Source: an uncultured Geobacter sp. (lineage in GTDB: Bacteria; Desulfobacterota; Desulfuromonadia; Geobacterales; CAIOGM01). From it: a stretch of DNA of 64,000 nt. The position numbers were made by a program, and so were the translations under genes. Location of the stretch: NCBI GenBank assembly GCA_903902855.1, contig CAIUWK010000102.1, positions 1 to 64,000 of the forward strand, in the 5' to 3' direction. Below, one piece after another: positions 16,005 through 25,179 of this stretch; position 1 is the stretch's first letter; every line of letters starts with the position of its first letter. The notes below the pieces were generated by a model. It had not been told where the DNA came from. It did no database searches and saw only the letters and a list, made by a program, of their open reading frames with translations.

Positions 16005-17378
16005 GTGATGGTACAGATCGGAATCAAATCCTTGCAAATTTGGCAGAAGCGGTGGGAAAAGGCGCAATTCGCTTCCAGGAACGCCCTGCTCCTGTTAGTA
16101 GCAGCGCTCTCCCTGGCATTCGGAACGCCGACTCCCCTCCATGCGTCATCTCAGAAAGAGTCGTCAGCGGAAGAAGCCATGGTGACGCCCACACCACATT
16201 CGGAGACGAATGACGGCTTTCAGCTGACGATTACGGCCTTTCAGCTGTTTGAAAAAAAAGGGAACGAGCTTACCGTGGTGCTGCGAAAACTTCAGGCCGA
16301 GGCGGCGGGCTCCCCCGATGATCCTGCAAAGCAGAAGGCAGATTTTCTCGCCAAACTGACCCACCTCTACCCAGGGTCAACCTTTGACGGAACAACTGGA
16401 ACGATTCCGTTTCAGAAAGAGTATGTTGCGCACTTCAACAGCGCATTGAAAGTCACCGGCATCAAGGAGAACGGCGCTACGATTACGACTACCTATGACT
16501 TTGAACAAGAGACCATTGAGCTTGTGGGTCAGTCTAGTTCGGTCACGGCAGTCATCGACCGATCCAAACCGTCCCGTTCCCGGTTCTCTCATGCAGTCAT
16601 ACCTGCCATGGCGCTGGATGCTGAAAAAAATCTTACCATCCCGGGGTTTAAGCGAACAGCCACTCGTTCGGTTGAAACATCGGTGCTCAACGACGCATAT
16701 CAGTTACTGAGCCAGACCAATGCTCTCCGGATGGATGATTTTGCCGCTGACATCATTCGGTATCCCGCCTTGCGGTTGAAGGCCCTGAATATCGTCACCA
16801 ACGGCTATCATGAACGTCACCCGGACGAGTATCAGAGGGGGGTGGAATCAGCGAGACCCGCACTCATACTTCGCTCAGCGGTAACGGCTTCTCCCTCCAA
16901 GAGTGTCGGAACTCTTATTCTCGTCGCAGCGCTTGTGGCCACGGCGTTCCTGGCTGCAAGGGGTACGAATCAGACGGTAAAGTCGCTATTCATGAGCAAA
17001 GCCGAAAGGGCGCATGCAAAAAGATTCAACACCTTGTCCCCCATGGTCGTGCGTATCTTGACGCTGGTGGGAACGTCGCTCTGGGGGAAGAATCTCCTGA
17101 TGTCAAAAAAATTCTCCATCATCAAGCGGAGTGACCGATGGCTGCTCTGCGAGGGGAAAATCGACGACAAGAATCCGCCATCCACGGCAAAGAACCGGCT
17201 GGAGGTCTGCATGAGAAGTAATTGCTTCAGACTCAAGATTACCCGACTCAATGGAGTCGCAGTAAAACAGGAGGTCATGTGCAACAATTTTTCCGCGGGA
17301 GAGCTGACGGAAAAAGTGAGCGAGATATCCGCCCTCTTTGGCCGGGAAACATCCGACCACGAGCAGGCGAAACCTTGA
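16005..17378 (+). CDS. Hypothetical membrane-anchored protein
   Basis: Starts are GTG at 16005 or ATG at 16008, neither with a strong ribosome site. The 457-residue protein has an N-terminal hydrophobic segment (NALLLLVAALSLAFGTPTPLHA) that looks like a signal sequence after a basic 25-residue leader. A second hydrophobic helix (VGTLILVAALVATAFLAA) is near residue 310, followed by a cytoplasmic-type domain of about 130 residues with two cysteines. No family recognised. It lies alone upstream of ileS and probably spans the inner membrane with a periplasmic N-terminal half. Confidence 0.6.
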   Translation: MMVQIGIKSLQIWQKRWEKAQFASRNALLLLVAALSLAFGTPTPLHASSQKESSAEEAMVTPTPHSETNDGFQLTITAFQLFEKKGNELTVVLRKLQAEAAGSPDDPAKQKADFLAKLTHLYPGSTFDGTTGTIPFQKEYVAHFNSALKVTGIKENGATITTTYDFEQETIELVGQSSSVTAVIDRSKPSRSRFSHAVIPAMALDAEKNLTIPGFKRTATRSVETSVLNDAYQLLSQTNALRMDDFAADIIRYPALRLKALNIVTNGYHERHPDEYQRGVESARPALILRSAVTASPSKSVGTLILVAALVATAFLAARGTNQTVKSLFMSKAERAHAKRFNTLSPMVVRILTLVGTSLWGKNLLMSKKFSIIKRSDRWLLCEGKIDDKNPPSTAKNRLEVCMRSNCFRLKITRLNGVAVKQEVMCNNFSAGELTEKVSEISALFGRETSDHEQAKP

Positions 17379-17439
17379 CAAAGGCTCTTAACGATGTCCG
17401 CCACGGGTCCAGGATATGAAATCGAATTTTCCTTTCCCG

Positions 17440-17468
17440 TTGACTTTTCAAGAGGTTCACTGTAGATA
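17440..17468 (+). promoter_or_regulatory. Sigma70 promoter of ileS
   Basis: TTGACT (17440-17445), 17-base spacer, TAGATA (17463-17468). The leader contains a GGGGAG-TCAC-CTCCCC hairpin (17504-17519) before the ribosome site GGAG and the ATG at 17536. No T-box features are seen. Confidence 0.65.
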
Positions 17469-17535
17469 AAGATGTTTTCTTCAGCACGAAACAATCACAT
17501 TTCGGGGAGTCACCTCCCCTGCGGAGCCGCCAGCC

Positions 17536-20310
17536 ATGGATTACAAGGACACCCTCAATCTCCCGGTCACCGATTTTCCCATGAAGGCCAACCTGTATGT
17601 ACGGGAGCCGGAGATCATCGCCCGGTGGCAGAAGGACGACCTCTATGGCCGGATGATGCAGGCCGGTGAAGGAAAGCCCACCTACATTCTCCACGACGGC
17701 CCCCCCTACGCCAACGGCCATATCCATATCGGCCACGCCCTTAACAAGATCCTCAAGGATGTGGTCCTCAAGTCCAAGCGGATGAGCGGCTTTCAGGCCC
17801 CCTACGTCCCGGGGTGGGATTGCCACGGCCTCCCCATCGAACTCCAGGTGGAGAAGAATCTGGGCTCCAAAAAGCGTGACATCACCAAACTGGAGATGCG
17901 CAAGCTCTGCCGGGAGTACGCGGCCAAATTTGTCGCCATCCAGGGGGAGGAGTTCCAGCGACTGGGTATCCTGGGGGAGTGGGACAAGCCGTACCTCACC
18001 ATGAACTACGAGTACGAAGGGATCACCGCCGGGGAACTGGCCCGCTTCGCCGGCAACGGCGGCCTCTACCGGGGGAAAAAACCGGTTCACTGGTGCTCTT
18101 CCTGCGTCACCGCCCTGGCCGAGGCCGAGGTGGAGTATGCGGATCATAAATCACCCTCCATCTTCGTGAAGTTCCTCCTAGCGGATGATATCTCGGCGGC
18201 TCTGCCGGCCCTGGCGGGAAAGAAGGTTTCCGTGGTCATCTGGACCACCACCCCCTGGACCATCCCGGCCAACCTGGCCATCTCCCTCCACCCGGAGTTC
18301 GACTATGTAGCCCTGGAGAGCGGCAACGACGTCCTCATCGTGGCCGACGGGCTCAAAGACTCTTTCCTGGCTGCGGTGGGGCTGGAAGGTTCCGTTATTG
18401 CCACCTTCAAGGCCGGTCTCCTGGAAGGGAAGCAGTCCCGGCACCCGTTCTACGACCGGAACTCGGTGATCCTCCTGGGTGAACATGTGACCCTGGAGGC
18501 GGGGACCGGCTGCGTCCACACTGCACCGGGACATGGCCATGACGACTACCAGATGGCGCTGAAATTCGGGCTGGATGTCTACAACCCGGTGGATAACCGG
18601 GGGCGCTACGTCTCCGACCTCCCCCTCTTCGGCGGCCAGTTCGTCTTTGACGCCAACAAGGAGGTCATCGCCAAGTTGATCGAGGTGGAGGCGCTGGTGG
18701 GACAGGGGATCGTCAGCCACTCCTATCCCCACTGCTGGCGCTGCAAGAAGCCGATCATCTTCCGGGCCACGGAGCAGTGGTTCATCAGCATGGAACAAAA
18801 CGATCTCCGCACGAAGGCGCTGGCCGCCATCGACCAAGTCCAATGGATTCCCAAGTGGGGTAAGGAGCGTATCTACGGGATGATCGAGAACCGTCCCGAC
18901 TGGTGCGTCTCCCGTCAACGCTCCTGGGGGGTCCCCATCACCGCCTTCTCCTGCACCGCCTGCGGCGAGTTCCTGGCCGACGCCACGATCATGCAGCAGA
19001 TAGCCGAACTCTTCAAGGAGCAGAGCTCCGACATCTGGTACGACTGGGATGCGGACAAATTCCTTCCGGCAGGGACCGTCTGCCCTTCTTGCGGCAAGTC
19101 GGACTTTGCCAAGGAGATGGATATCCTGGATGTCTGGTTCGACTCCGGGGTCTCCCACGCGGCGGTCCTGGAGGCAAACCCGGCACTGGGCTCCCCCGCC
19201 GATCTCTACCTGGAGGGGAGTGACCAGCACCGGGGGTGGTTCCATTCTTCGCTTCTGGAAAGCGTGGGGAGCCGGGGCGTTGCCCCCTACCGGAGCGTCC
19301 TGACTCACGGCTTCGTCCTGGACGGCCAAGGGCGTAAGATGAGCAAATCCATGGGGAACGTGGTTGCCCCCGAGGATGTCATCAAGAAATTCGGCGGCGA
19401 TGTCCTGCGGCTCTGGGTAGCTGCCCAGGATTATCGGGACGACAACCGGATTTCCCAGGAGATCCTGACCCGGGTGGCCGAGGCCTACCGCCGCATCCGG
19501 AATACCTGCCGCTATATCCTTGGCAACATCAGCGACTTCGATCCGGCCACCGACTCCGTCCCTCTGGAGCGGATGCCGGAGATCGATCGACTGGCGCTCC
19601 ACGTTCTTGAGGGGCTCAAGGAGCGGGTGCTGCTGGCCTATGAGGAGATGGAGTTCCACACCATCTACCAGGCGGTGAACGCCTTCTGCTCCGTGGAACT
19701 GAGTGCCGTCTACCTGGACATCCTGAAGGATCGCCTCTATACGAGCCGGAAGGAGTCTCTGGAACGCCGAAGCGCCCAGACCGCCTTCCACCTGATTCTC
19801 GACGCACTGGTCCGGATGATGGCCCCCATTCTCTCCTTCACCGCCGAGGAGGTCTGGTGGAGCATGCCGGGCAAACGGGAGGAGAGCGTCCATCTGGCCG
19901 GGTTCCCCCCCCTGACTCCGGAGGTGAAGGATGACGGGTTGGCTGCCAAATGGATACGGCTCTTTGCGGTGCGCAGCGAGGTCCTCAAGGCGTTGGAGCT
20001 GGCCCGGGGACGTACGAGTATCGGTCATCCCCTGGATGCCTGCGTCACCATCGCCGCGCCGGCGGCGGAGCTGGCGTTCCTCCGGGAAAACGAAGCCGAG
20101 CTGAAGACGATCTACATCGTCTCCAAGGTGGAGCTGAAGGAAGAGCTTGACGGTGACTGCCATGAGCCCGCCGATCTGCCGGGGTACCGGATCGCCGTCA
20201 CCCCTGCTCCCGGCGCCAAGTGTGAGCGCTGCTGGTGTTACGATGAAGAGATCGGCGCCGACATAGAGCACCCGACCATCTGTCCCCGCTGCGTCGCGGC
20301 GGTAAAATAA
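17536..20310 (+). CDS. ileS: Isoleucyl-tRNA synthetase
   Basis: This 924-residue class I synthetase charges tRNA-Ile with isoleucine. Visible landmarks are the HIGH motif in PPYANGHIHIGHA (about 57-69), the editing (CP1) domain with TTTPWTIPANLA, the KMSKS loop GRKMSKSMGN (about 599-608) and the C-terminal zinc knuckle CERCWC...CPRC (about 895-918). Length and domain order are those of the bacterial type. It is followed by lspA, a common pairing in bacteria, here separated by a 217-base inverted-repeat element. Confidence 0.98.
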   Translation: MDYKDTLNLPVTDFPMKANLYVREPEIIARWQKDDLYGRMMQAGEGKPTYILHDGPPYANGHIHIGHALNKILKDVVLKSKRMSGFQAPYVPGWDCHGLPIELQVEKNLGSKKRDITKLEMRKLCREYAAKFVAIQGEEFQRLGILGEWDKPYLTMNYEYEGITAGELARFAGNGGLYRGKKPVHWCSSCVTALAEAEVEYADHKSPSIFVKFLLADDISAALPALAGKKVSVVIWTTTPWTIPANLAISLHPEFDYVALESGNDVLIVADGLKDSFLAAVGLEGSVIATFKAGLLEGKQSRHPFYDRNSVILLGEHVTLEAGTGCVHTAPGHGHDDYQMALKFGLDVYNPVDNRGRYVSDLPLFGGQFVFDANKEVIAKLIEVEALVGQGIVSHSYPHCWRCKKPIIFRATEQWFISMEQNDLRTKALAAIDQVQWIPKWGKERIYGMIENRPDWCVSRQRSWGVPITAFSCTACGEFLADATIMQQIAELFKEQSSDIWYDWDADKFLPAGTVCPSCGKSDFAKEMDILDVWFDSGVSHAAVLEANPALGSPADLYLEGSDQHRGWFHSSLLESVGSRGVAPYRSVLTHGFVLDGQGRKMSKSMGNVVAPEDVIKKFGGDVLRLWVAAQDYRDDNRISQEILTRVAEAYRRIRNTCRYILGNISDFDPATDSVPLERMPEIDRLALHVLEGLKERVLLAYEEMEFHTIYQAVNAFCSVELSAVYLDILKDRLYTSRKESLERRSAQTAFHLILDALVRMMAPILSFTAEEVWWSMPGKREESVHLAGFPPLTPEVKDDGLAAKWIRLFAVRSEVLKALELARGRTSIGHPLDACVTIAAPAAELAFLRENEAELKTIYIVSKVELKEELDGDCHEPADLPGYRIAVTPAPGAKCERCWCYDEEIGADIEHPTICPRCVAAVK

Positions 20311-20319
20311 CCAAAGGCT

Positions 20320-20538
20320 TTTACCACAGAGACACGGAGAAAAGCCCAATTTACAGGGATATACAGGATGAACAGGATTCCCTGATATCAGGGCAAGAAG
20401 ATTCATTCAGGGTTTAGCGTCTGTCATCCTGACCGAAGTGAAGGATCTGTTTTTCAAGAAGAATCAGAGTCCTGGTTTTATCCTGACTATCCTGTACATC
20501 CCTGTTAATTCGGTTCTCTCCGTGCTTCCGTGGTGAAT
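20320..20538. repeat. 217-base imperfect palindromic (MITE-like) element
   Basis: The outer arm TTACCACAGAGACACGGAGA (from 20321) is mirrored by TCTCTCCGTGCTTCCGTGGT (to 20534). The inner arm ACAGGGATATACAGGAT (20353-20369) is mirrored by ATCCTGTACATCCCTGT (20489-20505). The centre holds TCATCCTGACCGAAGTGAAG, itself partly palindromic. It nearly fills the gap between ileS and lspA. One half-arm of the same family recurs at 27935-27962. Confidence 0.75.
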
Positions 20539-20549
20539 GATATTTCTTG

Positions 20550-21044
20550 ATGACCCTGAAATACCGCGTTCTTGTCCTCGTTTCCCTCGTCACCATCGTG
20601 CTGGACCAGGCGACCAAGCTCTACATCGCCCGGACCCTCCCTTTGCATGCGATGATCAGGGTGATCGAAAACTTCTTCACCATCACCTACCTCCGGAACA
20701 GGGGGGCGGCCTTCGGGATATTGGCCACGTCACCCTGGAGGCTCCCCTTCTTCATCCTGGTCTCCACCATTGCCGTGGTGGTGATCCTCACGGTTATCAA
20801 AAAACTCCGGGACGAGCAGAAGCTGGCACTCTTCTCCCTCTCCCTCATCCTTGCCGGCGCAGTGGGGAACCTCATCGACCGGGTCAGCTACGGCGAGGTC
20901 ATCGACTTCATCTTCGTCCACTGGTACGATCACTACTGGCCCGCCTTCAACGTGGCCGACTCCGCCATCTGCGTCGGGGTCTTCCTCCTGGCTCTGGACA
21001 TGTTCCGTGAGGAGCAACGACTCAAACGGCAGCAACAGTCATGA
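20550..21044 (+). CDS. lspA: Lipoprotein signal peptidase (signal peptidase II)
   Basis: The protein is 164 residues from ATG 20550; a TTG at 20547 is also in frame, and neither has a strong ribosome site. It is an inner membrane aspartyl protease that removes signal peptides of prolipoproteins after lipid modification. Four membrane helices are evident. The catalytic aspartates lie in the conserved segments NLIDRVSYGEVIDF and FNVADSAICVG, and the N-terminal VLDQATK and FLRNRGAAFG-like (YLRNRGAAFGI) boxes are present. It follows ileS and is ended by the terminator at 21051. Confidence 0.95.
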   Translation: MTLKYRVLVLVSLVTIVLDQATKLYIARTLPLHAMIRVIENFFTITYLRNRGAAFGILATSPWRLPFFILVSTIAVVVILTVIKKLRDEQKLALFSLSLILAGAVGNLIDRVSYGEVIDFIFVHWYDHYWPAFNVADSAICVGVFLLALDMFREEQRLKRQQQS

Positions 21045-21050
21045 CCGACA

Positions 21051-21079
21051 AAAAAAGCCCTCGAATCGAGGGCTTTTTT
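21051..21079. terminator. Bidirectional terminator
   Basis: AAAAAAGCCCTC (from 21051) and GAGGGCTTTTTT (to 21079) form a stem usable on both strands. It separates lspA from the convergent 21103-21483 gene. Confidence 0.9.
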
Positions 21080-21102
21080 GGGTGCGGTGATGTCCGGACT
21101 GC

Positions 21103-21483
21103 TCACCGGGAACTGAAGCAGGAGGAGTCACGGGAGATGGCGACGCTTACGTTGGGAGATGCCGCAATCAGGGTGTAGGGGATATGCCGACTGATGATGG
21201 CGGCGATCATGGCACCATTGCTCACATAGCTCGTCTTTTTTGCAAACTCCTGGAGGGCGCGACTGGTGGGAGCGTTCCAGGAAACCGTCTGCTCAGGCAG
21301 ACACTTCTTCTCCAGCCAGACGTAACAGATGAGAAACTCCCGATACCCTTTGAGGAGCAGTTTTTTGCTCCCCATAAAGTTAACCCCCGTGCTCTTGAAA
21401 AAACCCTCGCTGCCGATGCCGTATTCACAGAGGCCGGGAGTTGAATTGACGATGAAGATGAATTCCTGCTCGGTGGGACTCAT
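21103..21483 (-). CDS. Hypothetical protein
   Basis: The 126-residue product has an AGAGG site 8 bases before the ATG. It has a mixed fold with no recognised motif. Positions NSTPGLCEYGIGSEGFF and SVAISRDSS might be conserved patches. It lies 17 bases downstream of the DUF3553-like gene on the same strand, so the two are probably co-transcribed and end at the terminator at 21051. Confidence 0.6.
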   Translation of the reverse strand: MSPTEQEFIFIVNSTPGLCEYGIGSEGFFKSTGVNFMGSKKLLLKGYREFLICYVWLEKKCLPEQTVSWNAPTSRALQEFAKKTSYVSNGAMIAAIISRHIPYTLIAASPNVSVAISRDSSCFSSR

Positions 21484-21500
21484 GGTGCGAACCTCTTTAC

Positions 21501-21773
21501 TTACGCCTCTACTGCGACTGCTATCGCTACCGCTTTTACCTTTTTGGGTTTGCGGACAGTGACACGGGGAGTGGCTGGTACCGCTTCGGGAAGCGGTACA
21601 AACGAAGCAGGGTCAGCCTGTTGAAGGCTGTGGTAATGAGAAGAAGAAATTTTTCGGATGATGCCGTCACTGAACTGAATCGTCGCCCGCGTCCCTTCCA
21701 CCACCATGACCTTACCGGCCCCCCACTGCTCTGCTCCATTGTGGCTGACGAAGGTACCGTTCTTGATATTCAT
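21501..21773 (-). CDS. DUF3553-like small protein
   Basis: The ATG at 21773 is selected because AGGAGG lies 7 bases upstream, giving 90 residues. The N-terminal 55 residues (FVSHN...EQWGAGKVMVVEG, IQFSDGIIRKIS) look like the small beta-barrel domain of the DUF3553/CarD-like group. The last 30 residues are a proline-, valine- and lysine-rich tail. A nucleic-acid-associated role is possible. Family assignment was made by eye. Confidence 0.5.
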   Translation of the reverse strand: MNIKNGTFVSHNGAEQWGAGKVMVVEGTRATIQFSDGIIRKISSSHYHSLQQADPASFVPLPEAVPATPRVTVRKPKKVKAVAIAVAVEA

Positions 21774-22020
21774 TATGACTGCCTCCTGAAAAGGTTCGTG
21801 ATTCGTTACGGGACACTCTCTACACCTTACGCTGTTGCCGGGGGAATAGATAGATAAATCGAAGAAGTAGCAGGGGAGTCGCACTCTGCCGGAGCGGGTC
21901 GTGAAACCGGTTCAATTCCCGCCTTGCCGTCTCCGGCGAACTCTGGTATGAAGAAGATACCCTTATTTCGGCGTGCCGTCCGTCCACCCTCCGGCTCACT
22001 GCTTTACCCCGGAACCATTC

Positions 22021-23751
22021 ATGACCTCCCTCATTAGCCCCATGATCGCCATGCTCCTCTTCCTCATCCTCTTCCCCGTCCCGGGAATCGGGCGGGAGTT
22101 CGACCCGGAGCGCCCCGTCATCGTCGGTGGCGACCGGGACTACCCCCCCTACGAATTCATGGGTAAAAACGGCACTGCCGCCGGGTTCAATGTGGATCTC
22201 ACCCGGGCCATCGCCCGGGTCATGGGGCTCCAGGTAGAGTTCCGGATGGGGGGGTGGAAGGAGATGCGTGACGCTCTTCAGGCGGGGAGGGTGGATATCC
22301 TTCAGGGGATATCCTTCTCCGAGGCCCGGACCAGGAGCGTCGACTTCTCCCCCCCCCACAGTATTGTCAGCCATGCCATCTTTGCCCGTCGGGGGTCGCC
22401 ACCTCCCCGCTCCCTGGATGATCTCAAGGGGAAAGAGGTCATCGTCTTCCAGAGCGGTATCATGCACGACCTCCTGGAACAGAGGCATACGGCCAAGCGG
22501 TTGATCCTCACCGCCACCCCCGCGGACGCACTCCGGCTCCTGGCCTCGGGGAGTCACGACTACGCCGTGGTGGCGACCCTTCCCGGCAGCTACCTCATCC
22601 GGGAGCTGAAACTCACCAACCTGGTTCCGGCGGCCACAGGGATCGCCTTCTATCCCTACTGCTATGGGGTCCGTAAAGGTGATGACGAACTCCTGGGCCG
22701 GTTCACCGAGGGACTCGCCATCCTCAAGAAGACCGGAGAATACCAGAAGATCCACGACCAATGGCTAGGGGTGCTGGAGCCGCGCTCGCTCTCCTGGCAG
22801 GAGGTGTCCCGCTCCGCCGCCATCGTGGTGGTCCCGCTCTTCCTGGTGCTCTGCGGCGCACTCCTCTGGTCCCGCTCCCTCCGACGGCAGGTGGCCCTCC
22901 GGACGGAATCATTGGCTCGGGAGGTTGAAGAGCGCAAACGTGCCGTGGAGGAGCTCAGGCTCCACCAGGCCCAACTGCTCCAGGCGGACAAGATGAAGTC
23001 TCTGGGGATACTGGTCTCCGGCGTGGCCCACGAGATCAACAACCCCACCGGGCTCATCCTCCTCAACCTCCCCATCCTGCAGGAGGTCTACCGGGACGCC
23101 GGGGAGCTGCTGGAAGAGCAGTACCGGAAGCAGGGGGATTTTTCCCTGGGGGGAATCCCCTACAGCCGGATGCGGGATCAGGTTCCCATCATGCTGGACG
23201 AAACCCTGGAGGGGGCGCGACGGATCAAGCAGATCGTGGAGGAGCTGAAGGATTTTGCCCGCCCCAACCATGCCGCCGTCAAGGAGCCGCTGGATCTCAA
23301 CTGCGTGGTAAAAACGGCGCTCCGGCTGGTGGAGTCGACGCTGCGCAAGGCCACGAACCGGTTCACGGTAAGCTATGCCGCCCCCCTCCCCCAGTTCCGG
23401 GGAAACCGTCACCGCTTGGAACAGGTGATCGTCAACCTGATCGTCAACGCCTGCCAGTCCCTGACCGACCCCTCCAAGGGGATTTTTCTCGAAACCCGCC
23501 ATAACCGGGAAACCGGGGAGGTGGAACTGCTGGTCCGGGACGAAGGAGTCGGCATCCCGGCCGAGGAGCTCCCCAATCTCACCGACCCGTTCTTCACCAC
23601 CAGACGGGAAGAGGGGGGGACCGGCCTGGGGCTCTCCGTATCAGCCGGGATCGTCAAGGAGCATGACGGCATCCTCAGATTCCAGTCACAACCGGGCAGC
23701 GGCACCACCGTCACCCTGGCGCTACCGGTGGCAGAGGAAAACAGATCATGA
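22021..23751 (+). CDS. Histidine kinase with periplasmic solute-binding sensor domain
   Basis: The start at ATG 22021 (MTSLISPMIAMLLF) gives a signal sequence and 576 residues. Residues about 30-255 are an SBP_bac_3 domain (VIVGGDRDYPPYEFMGKNG), predicted in the periplasm. A membrane helix (AAIVVVPLFLVLCGALLW) is near 265-285, followed by a short coiled coil. The dimerisation helix carries the phospho-acceptor His in VAHEINNPTG (about 337). The ATPase domain has the N box (VNLIVNACQS), G1 (DEGVGI) and G2 (GTGLGLS). It likely senses a small amino-acid-like or organic ligand and phosphorylates the regulator encoded next, with which it overlaps by 4 bases. Confidence 0.85.
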   Translation: MTSLISPMIAMLLFLILFPVPGIGREFDPERPVIVGGDRDYPPYEFMGKNGTAAGFNVDLTRAIARVMGLQVEFRMGGWKEMRDALQAGRVDILQGISFSEARTRSVDFSPPHSIVSHAIFARRGSPPPRSLDDLKGKEVIVFQSGIMHDLLEQRHTAKRLILTATPADALRLLASGSHDYAVVATLPGSYLIRELKLTNLVPAATGIAFYPYCYGVRKGDDELLGRFTEGLAILKKTGEYQKIHDQWLGVLEPRSLSWQEVSRSAAIVVVPLFLVLCGALLWSRSLRRQVALRTESLAREVEERKRAVEELRLHQAQLLQADKMKSLGILVSGVAHEINNPTGLILLNLPILQEVYRDAGELLEEQYRKQGDFSLGGIPYSRMRDQVPIMLDETLEGARRIKQIVEELKDFARPNHAAVKEPLDLNCVVKTALRLVESTLRKATNRFTVSYAAPLPQFRGNRHRLEQVIVNLIVNACQSLTDPSKGIFLETRHNRETGEVELLVRDEGVGIPAEELPNLTDPFFTTRREEGGTGLGLSVSAGIVKEHDGILRFQSQPGSGTTVTLALPVAEENRS

Positions 23752-25157
23752 CAAACACCTCATGCTACCCAGCCTTCGGACTCCTGCTGGTGGACGATGA
23801 ACCGGCCTGGCTCCGCGCCCTCTCCCTGACCCTGGAGCGTTCCGCCGGGGTCACCAACATCCTCACCTGTAGCGACAGCCGCCAGGTGCTGGCGCTCCTG
23901 GAGAGCCGGGATATCGGACTCGTCCTCCTGGACCTGACCATGCCCCACCTCTCCGGCGAGGAGCTCCTGTCCCGGATTACCGAGAGCTTTCCCGACCTCA
24001 TGGTCATCGTCATCAGCGGGCTGAACCAGGTGGAAAACGCCGTCCGCTGCATGAAGCTGGGCGCCTTCGACTACTTCGTCAAGACCGTGGAAGAGGATCG
24101 TCTTCTGGGTGGGATACTCCGCGCCATCCGGATGAGAGAACTCCAGCAGGAGAACCGGGAGATCTCCAGCCACCTCCTGGCCGGCGAACTCCGGCGACCG
24201 GAAGCCTTCAGCGCCATCATCACCGGGGACCGGACCATGCTCACCATCTTCGGCTACATCGAGGCGGTGGCCGGGAGTCCGCAACCGCTCCTCATCACCG
24301 GCGAGAGCGGCGTGGGAAAGGAGCTGGTCGCCCGGGCGGCCCACACCCTCAGCGGCTGCCGGGGACCGCTGGTCACCGTCAACGTGGCTGGGGTGGATGA
24401 TACCATCTTTGCCGATACCCTCTTCGGCCATCTCCGGGGGGCCTTTACCGGGGCAGATCAGCCGCGGCGGGGGATGATCGAAGAGGCCGCCGACGGCACC
24501 CTCTTTCTGGACGAGATCGGCGACCTGAGCATCCCCTCCCAGGTGAAACTGCTCCGTCTCCTCCAGGAGGGAGAGTACTTCCCACTGGGGAGCGACCGCC
24601 CCAAGCGGAGCAAGGCCCGGATCATCGTGGCCACGCACCGGGACCTCTCGGCCCGGGAACAGGCAGGGGGGTTCCGGCGGGATCTCTATTTCCGGCTACG
24701 GACCCATCATCTCCATATTCCTCCCCTCCGGGAGCGCAAAGGGGACATCCCGCTCCTTTTGGACCATTTTTTGGCCCAGGCAGCCCACTCCCTGGGAAAG
24801 AAGAAGCCGACCCCCCCCCGGGAGCTGGCGCAACTCCTGGCTACCTACGACTTTCCCGGCAATGTTCGAGAGCTCCGCTCCCTGGTGTACGATGCCGTCA
24901 GCGTCCACCGGGACCGGATACTCTCCATGGAAAGCTTTCTCAAGGTTGCCCTGCGTCCCGAGACGCAGCCGACCACCCCCCTCCCCGTGGCGACGAACCT
25001 CTTCAGCGGCCTCCACCGGCTCCCGACCTTCGGCGAGGCCGCGCAACTCCTGGTAACCGAGGCCATGTCCCGGGCAGGGGGGAACCAGACCATAGCCGCG
25101 CGCCTCCTGGGGATCTCCCAGCCGGCCCTCTCCAAGAGGCTGAAACTGAGCAGATAA
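23748..25157 (+). CDS. NtrC-family sigma54-dependent response regulator
   Basis: The 469-residue protein has a receiver domain (about 10-125; phosphorylation Asp in LVLLDLTMP). A AAA+ domain follows with Walker A GESGVGKE (about 185-192), the sigma54-contacting GAFTGA loop (about 230) and Walker B LFLDEIGD. The C-terminal Fis-type helix-turn-helix reads NQTIAARLLGISQPALSKRLK. It activates RNA polymerase-sigma54 promoters when phosphorylated by the kinase it overlaps. Target genes are not evident. One oddity is that receiver position K is followed by TVEEDR instead of the usual KP. Confidence 0.9.
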   Translation: MTNTSCYPAFGLLLVDDEPAWLRALSLTLERSAGVTNILTCSDSRQVLALLESRDIGLVLLDLTMPHLSGEELLSRITESFPDLMVIVISGLNQVENAVRCMKLGAFDYFVKTVEEDRLLGGILRAIRMRELQQENREISSHLLAGELRRPEAFSAIITGDRTMLTIFGYIEAVAGSPQPLLITGESGVGKELVARAAHTLSGCRGPLVTVNVAGVDDTIFADTLFGHLRGAFTGADQPRRGMIEEAADGTLFLDEIGDLSIPSQVKLLRLLQEGEYFPLGSDRPKRSKARIIVATHRDLSAREQAGGFRRDLYFRLRTHHLHIPPLRERKGDIPLLLDHFLAQAAHSLGKKKPTPPRELAQLLATYDFPGNVRELRSLVYDAVSVHRDRILSMESFLKVALRPETQPTTPLPVATNLFSGLHRLPTFGEAAQLLVTEAMSRAGGNQTIAARLLGISQPALSKRLKLSR

Positions 25158-25179
25158 CACAAAAAAAGGAGGAAATAAC

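Noticed and set aside
17469-17535. T-box riboswitch before ileS
   Set aside because: The leader is only about 65 bases and lacks the specifier and antiterminator elements.
18178-20406. 742-codon open frame antisense to ileS
   Set aside because: It mirrors ileS in a GC-rich gene; the translation is rich in H, G, D and P with no domain, and ileS is unambiguous.
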